Assembly: GCA_963703085.1 (NCBI GenBank)
Contig: OY969789.1
Coordinates: forward strand, 744,001 to 808,000
Direction: 5' to 3'
Source: DATAEG01 sp963703085
GTDB lineage: Bacteria; Actinomycetota; Actinomycetes; Mycobacteriales; Jatrophihabitantaceae
Length of the DNA: 64,000 nucleotides
A program made the position numbers and the translations under genes. The notes under the pieces are model-generated. The model ran no database searches and had not been told where the DNA came from. It saw only the letters and a program-made list of their open reading frames with translations. Shown here piece by piece: positions 24,775 to 35,155 of the stretch (positions within the stretch are counted from its first letter, which is position 1; each line of letters begins with the position of its first letter).

Positions 24775-25674
24775 TCAACCTGACGAGTTCGCCCGCCGGC
24801 CGGCAAGGGCGCGCCGGGTCATCTCCAACGCCGCCACCGCGCTGTCGTAACGCTTCTGGGCAACGGCCACGAAGAGCACATCCACCACGCTGAGCGCGGC
24901 AATGCGCGAGGCCGTCGCTCCGGAGCGGAAGCTCGTCTCGCGATCCGCGGTGACGAGCAGCAGGTCGGCGGCGGCGGCCAGCCGCGAGCCGGGCGCACCG
25001 GTGAGCGCGATCGTCCGGGCACCGTGCGAGGCGGCTTCGGCGATCGCATCGATCGTGTCGTGCGTCGACCCGGTGTGCGAAATGCCCAGCGCGACATCCT
25101 TCGGGCCGAGCAATGCAGCGGCAGTCATCGCGGCATGCCCGTCATGCCAGGCGTACGCGACCAGCCCGATCCGGTGCAGCTTCTGCTGCAGGTCCAGGGC
25201 GACGACCGCGCCCGCGCCCACCCCGACGATGTCCACCCGGCGCGCCGTAGCAACCCACCGGACCGCCTTGGCCAGTGCTCGGCGATCGATGATCCGCGCG
25301 GTGTCGGCGATGGCCTGCTGGTCGGCGAAGGCCACCGACTCGATGATGGAGGCCAAACTGTCGTGCCGGCCGATGTCTCCGCCGAAGTCGCCGCCGAGCT
25401 CGCGGTTCGCAGCGCGTTCCTGCTCACGGCCGAACCCGCTGGCCAGCGCCACGCGTAGCTCGCGATAACCGCGCACCCCGAGCTCGTGACACAGCCGCAG
25501 CACCGTGGTCTCCGAGGTCTGCGCGGCCCGGGCGAGCTGGGTGATCGTCTGCGTGGACGCACGCCCCGGGTCGCGCAGGATGTAGCTGGCCACCCGTTGC
25601 TGGGACGGCACCAGGGTCGCCTTCAGGCCACGCAGGGTGATCAGCACGTCGTGCGGCCCGACAGCTGTCTTCAC
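24775..25674 (-). CDS. RpiR/MurR-family transcriptional regulator (HTH + SIS)
   Basis: 299 residues from GTG 25674, which overlaps the upstream ATPase stop as GTGA and has GGAGG seven bases before it; the frame open to 25959 is rejected. HTH_6 domain at 1-80 (VLITLRGLKATLVPSQQRVASYILRDP ... TSETTVLRLCHELGVRGYRELR), SIS domain at ~125-260 (VDIVGVGAGAVVALDLQQKL, LGISHTGSTHDTIDAI) for binding a phosphosugar. The family includes MurR, which senses MurNAc-6-phosphate, a fitting ligand here because anmK lies in the divergent operon. Last gene of the transporter operon. Confidence 0.93.
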   Translation of the reverse strand: MKTAVGPHDVLITLRGLKATLVPSQQRVASYILRDPGRASTQTITQLARAAQTSETTVLRLCHELGVRGYRELRVALASGFGREQERAANRELGGDFGGDIGRHDSLASIIESVAFADQQAIADTARIIDRRALAKAVRWVATARRVDIVGVGAGAVVALDLQQKLHRIGLVAYAWHDGHAAMTAAALLGPKDVALGISHTGSTHDTIDAIAEAASHGARTIALTGAPGSRLAAAADLLLVTADRETSFRSGATASRIAALSVVDVLFVAVAQKRYDSAVAALEMTRRALAGRRANSSG

Positions 25675-26634
25675 GACCGGACCTCCGCCTGCGCCAGTTC
25701 CCGGTTCACCACGTGGCAGGCGACCCGATATGCGCCGGTGCTGGGCAGCAACGGAGGTTCGGCCGTGCGGCAGACATCCTCGACCAGCGGGCAGCGCGGA
25801 TGGAATCGACATCCGCTCGGCGGCGCAGCAGCGTCCGGGACCTCGCCGGCCACCGCATAGCCCGTCGCCGGCGCGTCCAACTCTGGATCGGCGACCGGCA
25901 CGGCCGCTTGCAGGGCTCGCGTGTACGGGTGCTTCGGCGCATCCGAGATCTGTTGCCACGAACCGACCTCGACGATCTGGCCCAGATACATCACCGCTAT
26001 CTCGTCGGCGAGGTGCCGAACCATCCCGAGGTCGTGCGAGATGAACACGTAGGTGAGCTCGAGCTCGGTGCGCAGCCGGGCCAGCAGGTTCACGATCTCG
26101 GCGCGCACCGAGACGTCCAGCGCCGACACCGGCTCGTCCAGTACCAGCACCGAGGGGCGCACCGCGAGAGCCCGGGCGATGCCGACGCGCTGGCGCTGCC
26201 CGCCGGACAGTTGATGGGGGTAGCGATCTGCGGTGCCGGCGGTGAGGCCAACCATGCCCAACAGCTCTGCGGTGCTCCCGGGCAGCTTGTGCACGGCGAG
26301 GACTTCGGCCAGGGCGTCACCCACCCGTTGCCGAGGGTCCAACGACGCGTACGGATCTTGGAAGACGAGTTGCACGGTGCGGTGCAGCTCACGCAATGCG
26401 CGGCCGCGGGTGCTGTCGGTGCGCCGGCCCAGCACCGCGATTGTTCCCGAGTCCGGGCGCTCCAGCCGAGTGAGCAGGCGGGCCAGTGTCGATTTGCCGC
26501 AGCCGCTCTCGCCGACGATGCCCAGCACCGATCCCGTCGCCACGGTGAGGCTCACCCCGTCCAGGGCATGCACCACGCCACGAGACGGCGTGCGGTAGTG
26601 CTTCACCACGTCACGGACGCGGATGGCGACCTCG

Positions 26635-26642
<8 letters not shown>
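25671..26642 (-). CDS. Peptide-type ABC transporter ATPase (OppF-like), RpiR locus
   Basis: 323 residues from ATG 26642 (GGGAGG six bases upstream; an 8-base overlap with oppD). Walker A GESGCGKST, Q-loop LVFQDPYASLDP, signature LSGGQRQR, Walker B VLVLDEP, H-loop ISHD. The C-terminal oligopeptide domain GCRFHPRCPLVEDVCR is present. The frame open to 26822 is an extension inside the upstream gene. Confidence 0.94.
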
Positions 26643-27635
<993 letters not shown>

Positions 27636-27639
<4 letters not shown>

Positions 27640-28526
27640 CGGTCGGCCCGCCGCGGGTCGAGCGCACCGCGCACGCCGTCACCGAGCAGGTTCAGCGCGA
27701 TCACGGCGATGATGATGCCCAGCGCCGGGAAGGTGAGCGTCCACCATGCCGTGGTCACCGTGTTCCGCGCGTCGGACACCATCAGGCCCAGGCTGGCTGC
27801 CGGCGGCTGGGTGCCGAGGCCGAGGAAGGAGAGGGACGACTCGGTGAGGATCGCCCAGGACAGCGCGAGGGTCACCTGGACGACGATCGGCGCGGCGACG
27901 TTGGGCAGCACGTGCCGCAGCAGGGTCCGCGGCAGCGGGATACCCAGCACCCGCTGCGCCTTGATGTACTCCGACGCACCGACCGACAGCGTCGGACCGC
28001 GCGACACCCGAGCGAAGATCGGCGTGTACACCACGGCGATGGCCACCGCGGTGTTCTGCCAGCCACTGCCGAGCGCGGTGACGACGGCCAGGGCCAGCAG
28101 GATCGCAGGAAAGGCGAACAGGATGTCGACGAAGCGGCCGACGACCTGATCCACCCAGCCACGGAAGAAACCGGCACTGATACCGAGGATCGATCCGAGC
28201 ACGGACGCGATCGCGACCGACACCACGGCCACCCGCAACGACGACCACACGCCGAAGGCGGCCCGCGCGGCGATGTCCCGGCCGAACTGATCGGTGCCGA
28301 ACCAGTACCGCGCGGACGGGCCCTGCAGCCGGTCCGCCGGGTGCTGGGCGATCGGGTCGTGCGGCAGGATGCCGAGCACCCCGCACAGCGCGATCAGGAC
28401 CAACAATCCGCTGACGACCAGGCCGATCCGTCCGTTGCGGTCGCGCCAGACCCGCCCGATGAGCCGGCCGCGCTGCACCGGTGCGCCGACGGGGGCCGCT
28501 TCGGTGACGACCGGGAGCATGCTCAT
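27636..28526 (-). CDS. ABC transporter permease (DppC-like), RpiR locus
   Basis: 296 residues; RYWFGTDQFGRDIAARAAFGVWSSLRV is the DppC periplasmic-entry motif, ASEYIKAQRVLGIPLPRTLLRHVLPNV the EAA loop, and SSLSFLGLGTQPPAASLGLMV the C-terminal signature. It starts 10 bases after the DppB-like stop. Confidence 0.93.
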
Positions 28527-28536
28527 CGCGATCGCC

Positions 28537-29499
28537 TCATGCGGTACGCGTCCGGGGATCGATGACTCGGTACAGCAGATCGACGACCAGGTTCACCAGG
28601 ACGAACAGCACCGCGATGATCAGCACCGTCGCCTGGACCACCGGGTAGTCGCGGTTGGAGATCGAGGTGAACAGCAACCGCCCCACGCCGGGCAGCGCGA
28701 AGATCTGCTCGATGATGACCGTGCCACCGAGCAGGTAACCGAACTGGATGCCGGTGAGGGTGACGATGGGGATGGTGGCATTGCGCAGGATGTGCGCGGT
28801 GCGGATCCGGCCAGGGTGCACGCCTTTCCCGCGCGCGGTGCGGACGTAATCCGCCTGCGCCATCTCCACGTACTCGGATCTGGTCGTGCGCATCACGTTC
28901 GCCGCGAACGCGACAGCGAGCACAAGGGCCGGATACATGACCTGGCTCAGATTGCCGGACACCGATTGGGTCAACGGGACGAACGTTCCGGTGTCCGGGA
29001 AGTAGTGGAAGGCCTGCGCGAGGATCGCCACCACCGCCGTACCGAGAACGAACTCCGGGATGGCCAGCCCGATCAAGGCGGCACCCTGGGTCACCGAGTC
29101 GCCGGCTTTGCCCGGCCGGCTGCCGGCGATCACCCCGAGTACCACCCCGATGGCCGTGCCGATCACCGCGGCCAGCACCGCCAGCTCGATCGTCACCGGC
29201 AGCGCGGCGCGCAGCAGCCCGGTGACGCTCTTACCGCTGGTCAGCGACAGCCCGAGGTCGCCATGCAGGACACCGCTCAGCCACGTCCACAGCTGCCCGT
29301 ACCACGGCTTGTCGATGCCGTAGAAGTGCGCCAGAGATGCCTTCTGCGCGGAGGTGAGCGTGCCGGACTCGATGCCCAGGGATGCGGTGATCGCGTTACC
29401 CGGGATGACCCGCAACACCACGAACACGACGACGCTGACGCCGACCAGCGTGATCACCGCACCGCTGATCCGCGCGGCGAACCACCGCCAGCCGAGCAC
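28537..29499 (-). CDS. ABC transporter permease (DppB-like), RpiR locus
   Basis: 320 residues from GTG 29499 (GGGGG upstream), starting with LGWRWFAARISGAVITLVGVSVVVFVVLRVIPG. The frame runs open to 29841 inside the binding-protein gene and is rejected. EAA loop AQADYVRTARGKGVHPGRIRTAHILRNATIP; C-terminal IIEQIFALPGVGRLLFTSISNRDYPVVQA. Follows the binding-protein gene by 13 bases. Confidence 0.92.
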   Translation of the reverse strand: MLGWRWFAARISGAVITLVGVSVVVFVVLRVIPGNAITASLGIESGTLTSAQKASLAHFYGIDKPWYGQLWTWLSGVLHGDLGLSLTSGKSVTGLLRAALPVTIELAVLAAVIGTAIGVVLGVIAGSRPGKAGDSVTQGAALIGLAIPEFVLGTAVVAILAQAFHYFPDTGTFVPLTQSVSGNLSQVMYPALVLAVAFAANVMRTTRSEYVEMAQADYVRTARGKGVHPGRIRTAHILRNATIPIVTLTGIQFGYLLGGTVIIEQIFALPGVGRLLFTSISNRDYPVVQATVLIIAVLFVLVNLVVDLLYRVIDPRTRTA

Positions 29500-29512
29500 G
29501 GTCAGCCCCCGG

Positions 29513-31090
29513 TCAGGAGGACGTCGCCAGTGCGGTGAGCGCCTCGTCAGGTCGGGGCGTGAACCCGGTGACCTTCGAACCGACCAGGTAGTAGTCATCC
29601 GAACGGAACAGCCAGACCCAGGGTGATTCGGCGAGCAGTTGCTTCTGCACGTTGCCGAAGATGCTCTGCCGCTGCGCGTCGACACTGCTGGCGTTGCCCT
29701 GCGTGAGCAAAGACGACAAGGTGCTGGAGTCGAGACCGGCCGGCTTGGCCAGACTGCCGCCGTTGACGAAGTAGCGTCCGTACATGAGGAACGGGTCGTA
29801 GCTGCCACCGTTGAGGGCCACCGCCGCGTCGAAGTCGGCACCGAGCCAGGCCGTGACGTACGGCGAGGTCGGCAGTTGCTTCAGCTTGAGGTTGACGCCG
29901 ATCTTCTTCAGCTGGGCCTGCAGGTTCTGCCCCTCGCCGACGGCGGTTGCGTACTCACCGGTCTCCACGATCGTGGTGAGGCTGAACCCGTTGGCGTAGC
30001 CGGCGTCCTTCAACAGGGACTTGGCCTTGGTGAGGTCGCCGGGCTGGCACGGCAGTCCGTCGGTGGCCGAGTAGCTGTACGCCGGGCTGGTGATCGGGCC
30101 GGTCACCGTGCCGTCGCCGAACGCGGCGGTCTGCAGCACCTGGTTCCGGTCGATCGCGCAACTGATCGCCTGGCGCACCATTTGCTTCTTCAGCGGTCCG
30201 CGCCGGCCGTTGAGCATCAGCGTGTGATACGAGAGGGCCGGCTGCTTGACCAACTTGTACTCGTTACCGGTGGCCTGCTTGGCGATGCTGGGATCGGAGA
30301 GGATGCCGAGTTGGAACGCACCCGCCTTCATCCCGGACAGGATCGACGACTCATCCGGGATCACTCGGAACTGCAGGGTGCCAATCTTCGGGGCGCCGCC
30401 GTAGTAGTTCTTGTTGCCGGTCATCACCACCTGCTGGCCCTGGCTCCATTCCTTCCAGGCGAACGGGCCGGTGCCGTCCGGCTTCTTGCCGACCGAGCCG
30501 GCCGAGATGTCCTTCGCCGACTCGATCGAGGCGTTGACGGAGCTGAGTGAATACAGCAGCGCCGCGGAAGGCGTGGCCAGATGGAAGACCACGCTGGTGT
30601 CCGAGGGCGTGTCCACGGTCTGGATGGCCAGCAGGTTCGAGCGGGCGACGGCACCGGTCTTCTCGTCCAGGATGCGCTCGATCGACGCCTTGACATCGGC
30701 CGAGGTGAAGGCCGAGCCGTCCTGCCACTTGACGCCGGCGCGCAGCGTGAACGTCACCGTCTTGCCGTCCGTGGACGTGTCCCACTTGGTGGCCAGGTCT
30801 CCGATCAGCTTCCCGCTGGCGTCCGTGGCGACCAGGCGTGAGTAGACGAGGCCGAGCGTCTCGACCGTCTGGAACGCGGTGGCCAGTTGCGGGTCGAGCT
30901 TGTCGATGTCCCCGGTGCGGGCGACAACGAAGGTGCTGGTGCCGCTCTTCTTCTTGCCGTTGTTGTCGCCCGAGCCGCTGGGCGAGCAGGCCGCCAGCAG
31001 GCCCACGACGACGATGCTGCCGGCGCCGAGAGCGACTGCCCGTCGAACCAGCGGGCGCAGAATGCGGCGCGAACGGACGCGTGCTGCCAT
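29513..31090 (-). CDS. Solute-binding lipoprotein, family 5 (SBP_bac_5), RpiR locus
   Basis: 525 residues, lipobox LAAC with Cys35. Family-5 signature VTFTLRAGVKWQDGSAFTSADVKASIERIL at ~115-145 and KPDGTGPFAWKEW. First gene of the five-gene transporter operon plus rpiR, divergent from the hydrolase/anmK operon. Homologues bind peptides; muropeptides or amino sugars are plausible here given anmK and the MurR-like regulator, but this is inference. Confidence 0.92.
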   Translation of the reverse strand: MAARVRSRRILRPLVRRAVALGAGSIVVVGLLAACSPSGSGDNNGKKKSGTSTFVVARTGDIDKLDPQLATAFQTVETLGLVYSRLVATDASGKLIGDLATKWDTSTDGKTVTFTLRAGVKWQDGSAFTSADVKASIERILDEKTGAVARSNLLAIQTVDTPSDTSVVFHLATPSAALLYSLSSVNASIESAKDISAGSVGKKPDGTGPFAWKEWSQGQQVVMTGNKNYYGGAPKIGTLQFRVIPDESSILSGMKAGAFQLGILSDPSIAKQATGNEYKLVKQPALSYHTLMLNGRRGPLKKQMVRQAISCAIDRNQVLQTAAFGDGTVTGPITSPAYSYSATDGLPCQPGDLTKAKSLLKDAGYANGFSLTTIVETGEYATAVGEGQNLQAQLKKIGVNLKLKQLPTSPYVTAWLGADFDAAVALNGGSYDPFLMYGRYFVNGGSLAKPAGLDSSTLSSLLTQGNASSVDAQRQSIFGNVQKQLLAESPWVWLFRSDDYYLVGSKVTGFTPRPDEALTALATSS

Positions 31091-31121
31091 GGTGGACCTC
31101 CGAGCAGGGCTTTCGGCCGAG

Positions 31122-31160
31122 GGTAACTAGTCACTCAGATGACAGACAATAGGTCAACTA
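31122..31160. promoter_or_regulatory. Divergent control region of the RpiR locus with a possible direct repeat
   Basis: The 83-base gap between the divergent operons contains GGTAACTA (31122-31129) and GGTCAACTA (31152-31160), similar elements 30 bases (about three helical turns) apart, and GTCA-N6-TGAC between them (31130-31143). These are the only repeats seen and would suit a dimeric RpiR regulator, but the match is short and could be chance. Confidence 0.3.
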
Positions 31161-31173
31161 CTAACCTCAGGCC

Positions 31174-32322
31174 GTGCCCGGGCCCACGCAGCTCACCGAA
31201 GGTCCGCTCTTCGACGTAACCGGGGCATTGCGCGCGAATTCTCCCGATACTGCGCCGGCACCACCCGGTGTGCTGCTGGCCGTCTCGGACGGTGCGCAGT
31301 GGGTGTACGCAGCGGCCGGGGAGGCCATCCGTGCGGACGATTCAGCAGACGGTCGCGGCACTCCGATGACCTGGCCGGTGCGTACTGACGCCGGATCGGT
31401 GACCAAGATGGTGGCCACCACTGCAGCGGTGATGCGCCTCGTCGACGCCGGCCAAGTCAACCTCGACGACCCTGCGCAACGGTACGTGCGCCGACCGAAC
31501 GGGCAGGCGTACACGGTGCGGGACCTCCTCGAGCACCGTGCGGGTCTCTGGGAATGGTGGCCCGTCTACCTGTCCGGGGCCCGTGGACCGGACGCGCTGC
31601 AGCTCGCCGCAGACCTGCCGCTTCGCTACGCCCCCGGTGCGGCGCGGCATTACTCGGATCTCGGCTTCATGCTGCTGGGCGAGCTCGTCTCAGCCGTCAC
31701 CGGTGCGGCGCTCGGTGACGCCGTCGACGAGCTGGTGCTCGGACCCTTCGGGCTCGTCGAGACCCGATACGCCCAGCCCGAGCCAGGTGCTCCGGTGGCG
31801 GCCAGCTCGACGGGAGACGTGGTCGAACGGCTGATGATCGAAACCGGTGAGCCGTACCCGGTCACCGGGAAGCTCGACGATTTCGACCGCTGGCGGGGCT
31901 ATCAGCTCGTCGGCGAGGTCAACGACGGGAACGCGTTCCATGCCTTCGGCGGCACAGCCGGCCATGCCGGGCTGTTCACCACCGCGGCGGACCTGCTGCG
32001 ATTCGCCGAGGGCTTGCTGGCCAGTCTCAACGGTGCCGGGCCGATCACCGCGCAGACCGCCGGCCAGTTCGTGGCCGCCGGCAGGGATCCCGCGCAGGCA
32101 CTGGGTTTTCGCCGCTGGCCCGGTTCTTCCGGCGTAGCCGTCGGGCACACCGGCTTCCCGGGTGTTGCCTTCGGACTGCTGCCCGAGTCGCGGGCAGCTG
32201 TCGTCATGATCACCAACCGACTGCATGTGCCCGGCACAACGTTCCGCAGCACCGACGCGATGTGGCAGCTGGTGCTGCACGCGGCCGGGAGCCATCTCAG
32301 CAATCTACGGAGCCAGGCGTGA
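31174..32322 (+). CDS. Beta-lactamase-fold serine hydrolase (class C / esterase-like)
   Basis: 382 residues. The S-x-x-K nucleophile motif is SVTK (75-78), the Y-S-N-like motif is YSD (160-162), and an HTG (GHTGFPG, ~residue 334) replaces KTG. This is the pattern of family S12 esterases, D-amino peptidases and amidases rather than drug beta-lactamases. No signal peptide is evident, so it probably acts in the cytoplasm. It overlaps anmK by 4 bases; cleavage of imported muropeptides or their sugar-peptide bond would fit, but is unproven. GTG start with only a weak ribosome site. Confidence 0.85.
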   Translation: MPGPTQLTEGPLFDVTGALRANSPDTAPAPPGVLLAVSDGAQWVYAAAGEAIRADDSADGRGTPMTWPVRTDAGSVTKMVATTAAVMRLVDAGQVNLDDPAQRYVRRPNGQAYTVRDLLEHRAGLWEWWPVYLSGARGPDALQLAADLPLRYAPGAARHYSDLGFMLLGELVSAVTGAALGDAVDELVLGPFGLVETRYAQPEPGAPVAASSTGDVVERLMIETGEPYPVTGKLDDFDRWRGYQLVGEVNDGNAFHAFGGTAGHAGLFTTAADLLRFAEGLLASLNGAGPITAQTAGQFVAAGRDPAQALGFRRWPGSSGVAVGHTGFPGVAFGLLPESRAAVVMITNRLHVPGTTFRSTDAMWQLVLHAAGSHLSNLRSQA

Positions 32323-33488
32323 AACTCACCGTCATCGGAATGATCAGCGGTACGTCCTACGACGCGATCGACGCCGCAGTCGCCGAACTGGACCTGGTTG
32401 ACGACGAGATCCGCTGCCACCCGATCGGGCTGCACAGTGCAGAGCTCCCTGATCAGCTACGCGCCCGTATTGCCGCTGCATTGCCGCCGCATGACACCAC
32501 GCTGGAGGAGGTGTGCCGGCTGGACACCGAGCTCGGTCAGCTGTTCGGGTCCGTCGCTGCGGACGCGAACGAGCAGGTGGCGCGCGGCGCAGCCCAGCTC
32601 GTCGTCTCCCACGGCCAGACGGTGTACCACTGGGTCGACGGCAGGACGGCGCTCGGCACGCTGCAACTGGGTTCGGCGGCGTGGGTCGCCGAAGCCACCG
32701 GGCTGCCGACGGTCTCGGATCTGCGCACCCGGGACATCACCCACGGCGGGCACGCCGCTCCGCTTGCCTCCATGCTCGACGCGCTGCTGGTGCTCGCCGG
32801 CGACACCCGACGCGGGTCACTGAACCTGGGCGGCATCGCGAACATCACCGTCCGCGACGAGTCCGGCGCGGTGATCGCCTACGACCTGGGCCCGGCCAGC
32901 GCCTTGCTGGACAGCGCCGTCGCCGATGCCACCGGCGGCGCCGAGCGGATGGATACCGACGGGACCCGGGCAGCCCGCGGCACGGTGGACCAGGACTTGC
33001 TGGGCCGCCTGCTCGACGAGCCCTACTACCGGCTACCGCCGCCGAAGTCGACGGGCAAGGAGCTGTACCACGCAGATTATGTGCGCGGTGCAGTCGCGTC
33101 GCGGCCGATCGGCATCGACGACCTGCTGGCGACGCTCACCGAGCTGACCGCCCGCCTGGTCGCCGACGCGTGCCACGCCTACCGCTTGGACGAGTTGGTG
33201 GTGGCCGGCGGTGGCGTGCGGAACCCGACATTGATGGCGCGTATCGGTGCGCTGGCCGCGCCGGCGACGGTGCGGCCGATCGACGAGTTCGGCCTGCCCG
33301 CACAGGGCAAGGAGGCCTATCTCTTCGCGCTGCTCGGCTACCTGACCGTGCACGGCCTACCGGGGACGATCGCGTCGGCGACCGGCGCTCGCGCAGCCTC
33401 CGTGCTGGGATCGATCACGCCCGGTCGGGTGCCGTTCCGGCTACCGGAGCCGGTCAGCACCGCGCCGATCCGGATGCGCATCACCTGA
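32319..33488 (+). CDS. anmK: Anhydro-N-acetylmuramic acid kinase
   Basis: 389 residues from GTG 32319, overlapping the hydrolase stop (GTGA). GMISGTSYDAIDAAV is the AnmK signature; GGHAAPLASMLDALL and RRGSLNLGGIANIT carry the ATP/substrate residues; VVAGGGVRNPTLM is the ASKHA fold ending. AnmK hydrates and phosphorylates 1,6-anhydro-MurNAc to MurNAc-6-phosphate, the committed step in recycling cell-wall sugar. No murQ or nagZ homologue is nearby. Its last 48 bases overlap the 3' end of the convergent MFS gene. Confidence 0.94.
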   Translation: MKLTVIGMISGTSYDAIDAAVAELDLVDDEIRCHPIGLHSAELPDQLRARIAAALPPHDTTLEEVCRLDTELGQLFGSVAADANEQVARGAAQLVVSHGQTVYHWVDGRTALGTLQLGSAAWVAEATGLPTVSDLRTRDITHGGHAAPLASMLDALLVLAGDTRRGSLNLGGIANITVRDESGAVIAYDLGPASALLDSAVADATGGAERMDTDGTRAARGTVDQDLLGRLLDEPYYRLPPPKSTGKELYHADYVRGAVASRPIGIDDLLATLTELTARLVADACHAYRLDELVVAGGGVRNPTLMARIGALAAPATVRPIDEFGLPAQGKEAYLFALLGYLTVHGLPGTIASATGARAASVLGSITPGRVPFRLPEPVSTAPIRMRIT

Positions 33489-34952
33489 CGGTGGCGGGGG
33501 TGTCGCACCGGCTTCCGGCGCCGCCGGCCGGGGCCGCCCCGGAATGGCTTCTCGGCGCGGCATGCAGGCCACTGCGACGGCGGTAGCCAGGGCGAGCACG
33601 GCGACGGCGATGAAGACGTGATGGGTCGCAGTGACGAGCGCGCCGATCGAATGGCCGCCCGACGATGCTTCGGGTCCGCCGGAGCCCAGGGTCGCGTTGG
33701 CGATCGCGCCGAACACCGCGACGCCCAGCGCACTGCCGATCGAGCGGCAGAACATGTTGTTGCCCGTCACCACACCACGCTCGTTCCAGCCGACCGTCGA
33801 CTGCGCAGCGATGAGCGTGGGCGCGGCCATCAAGCCGAGACCCAACCCGATCACGAAACAGGTGGCGCCCACCTGCCACACCGTGGATGAGCCGTTCAGC
33901 AGGAGGAGCAGGGCGCAACCCAACACCGCCAGGCTGCTGCCGATCAACGCGCAGCGCCGGAACCCGATGCGCAGGTAGACCCGGCCGGCCTGCGAGCCGG
34001 CGAGTGGCCAGCCCACCGTCAACGTGGCCAGCGCGAAACCTGCGACGACCGGACCGGTGCCGAGCACGTCCTGCACGTAGGTCGGGATGTAGGACGAGAG
34101 TCCGAGGACTATTGCGCCGATGCCGAGTGCGGCGAGACTGCTGGTCAACAGCAACCTCCGGCTGAATACCCAGAGCGGCAGGATCGGTTCCGCCACTCGC
34201 CGTTCCACCGCAATGAACGCGGCCACGAGCAGCGCGCCGAGCGCCAGGATCGTGACGCTCGCAGGCGACCACCATGCCCAGGACTGACCGCCTTCGAGCA
34301 CGCCGAGGATCAGCAGGGTGCATCCGCTGGTGAGCAGGCCGGCGCCCAGATAGTCGATGCGTGGGTGCCGGCGCTCGACCCGTTCCGCGAAGTTACGCAG
34401 CAGCATCGTGGCGGCGAGCAGGCAGAGCGGGATGTTGACGAAGAAGATCCACCGCCACGAGACGTACTCGGAGAAGACGCCGCCGAGGGTAGGGCCGACC
34501 ACCGCGGACAGGCCCCACACGCTGGCCAGATAACCCTGCACCTTGGCCCGTTCTTGCACCGAGTAGAGGTCGCCCACGATGGTCATGCTCATCGGCTGCA
34601 CTGCCCCGGCCCCGAGACCCTGCACTGCCCGGAACGCGATCAAGACCGGCATCGACCAGGCCAGCCCGCACATGATCGAGCCGACGAGGAACAGCCCGAT
34701 CCCGAACAGGATCAACGGCTTGCGCCCGAACAGGTCGGCAAGCTTGCCGTAAACCGGGACGGTCACCGCCTGGGCGAGCAGGTAGATCGAGAACAGCCAG
34801 GGAAACTGGGCGAACCCGCCGATGTCCTTGACCACCGACGGCACTGCGGTGGCGATGATGGTGGAGTCCAGCGCGACCAGCGCCGTCGAGAGCATCAACG
34901 CGATGAGGATGGGCCCCCGCTCGGATCGGAATCCCACCGCCGCATTCGTCAC
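33441..34952 (-). CDS. MFS transporter, DHA2/EmrB-QacA family
   Basis: About 503 residues from GTG 34952; the frame extends to 35036 but those codons look non-coding. Fourteen helices are predicted. Signature parts: ALDSTIIATAVPSVVKDIGG (helix 1), GKLADLFGRKPLILFGIGLF (motif A), GLSAVVGPTLGGVFSEYVSWRWIFFVNIPL (motif C of drug antiporters). The C-terminus is a Pro/Arg-rich tail of ~45 residues that overlaps the 3' end of anmK on the other strand. Substrate unknown; export of a sugar or drug is equally possible. Confidence 0.9.
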   Translation of the reverse strand: MTNAAVGFRSERGPILIALMLSTALVALDSTIIATAVPSVVKDIGGFAQFPWLFSIYLLAQAVTVPVYGKLADLFGRKPLILFGIGLFLVGSIMCGLAWSMPVLIAFRAVQGLGAGAVQPMSMTIVGDLYSVQERAKVQGYLASVWGLSAVVGPTLGGVFSEYVSWRWIFFVNIPLCLLAATMLLRNFAERVERRHPRIDYLGAGLLTSGCTLLILGVLEGGQSWAWWSPASVTILALGALLVAAFIAVERRVAEPILPLWVFSRRLLLTSSLAALGIGAIVLGLSSYIPTYVQDVLGTGPVVAGFALATLTVGWPLAGSQAGRVYLRIGFRRCALIGSSLAVLGCALLLLLNGSSTVWQVGATCFVIGLGLGLMAAPTLIAAQSTVGWNERGVVTGNNMFCRSIGSALGVAVFGAIANATLGSGGPEASSGGHSIGALVTATHHVFIAVAVLALATAVAVACMPRREAIPGRPRPAAPEAGATPPPPSGDAHPDRRGADRLR

Positions 34953-35155
34953 TACCTGAATCCTGCCAGAGTGCGCCCCGGCACGTCGGCTGGGTGACCC
35001 GGCAACGGAGCCGGCTGGTCCGTCCGTGGGCTGCATTCAGTGCGCATCCGCGGGCACGGCAGGATGGGTGCGTCCCCGACGTGCTGCTCATCGGAAATGC
35101 GATGCCGACCTGCGCAGCCGACTGTTGATCGACTCACCGCTCACCGAGGAATGCC
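34953..35155. other. Intergenic region, nothing recognised
   Basis: 203 bases between the MFS start and the SIS gene. No convincing reading frame, palindrome or hairpin was found apart from a GAGGAA ribosome site just before 35156. It must hold both divergent promoters. Confidence 0.5.
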
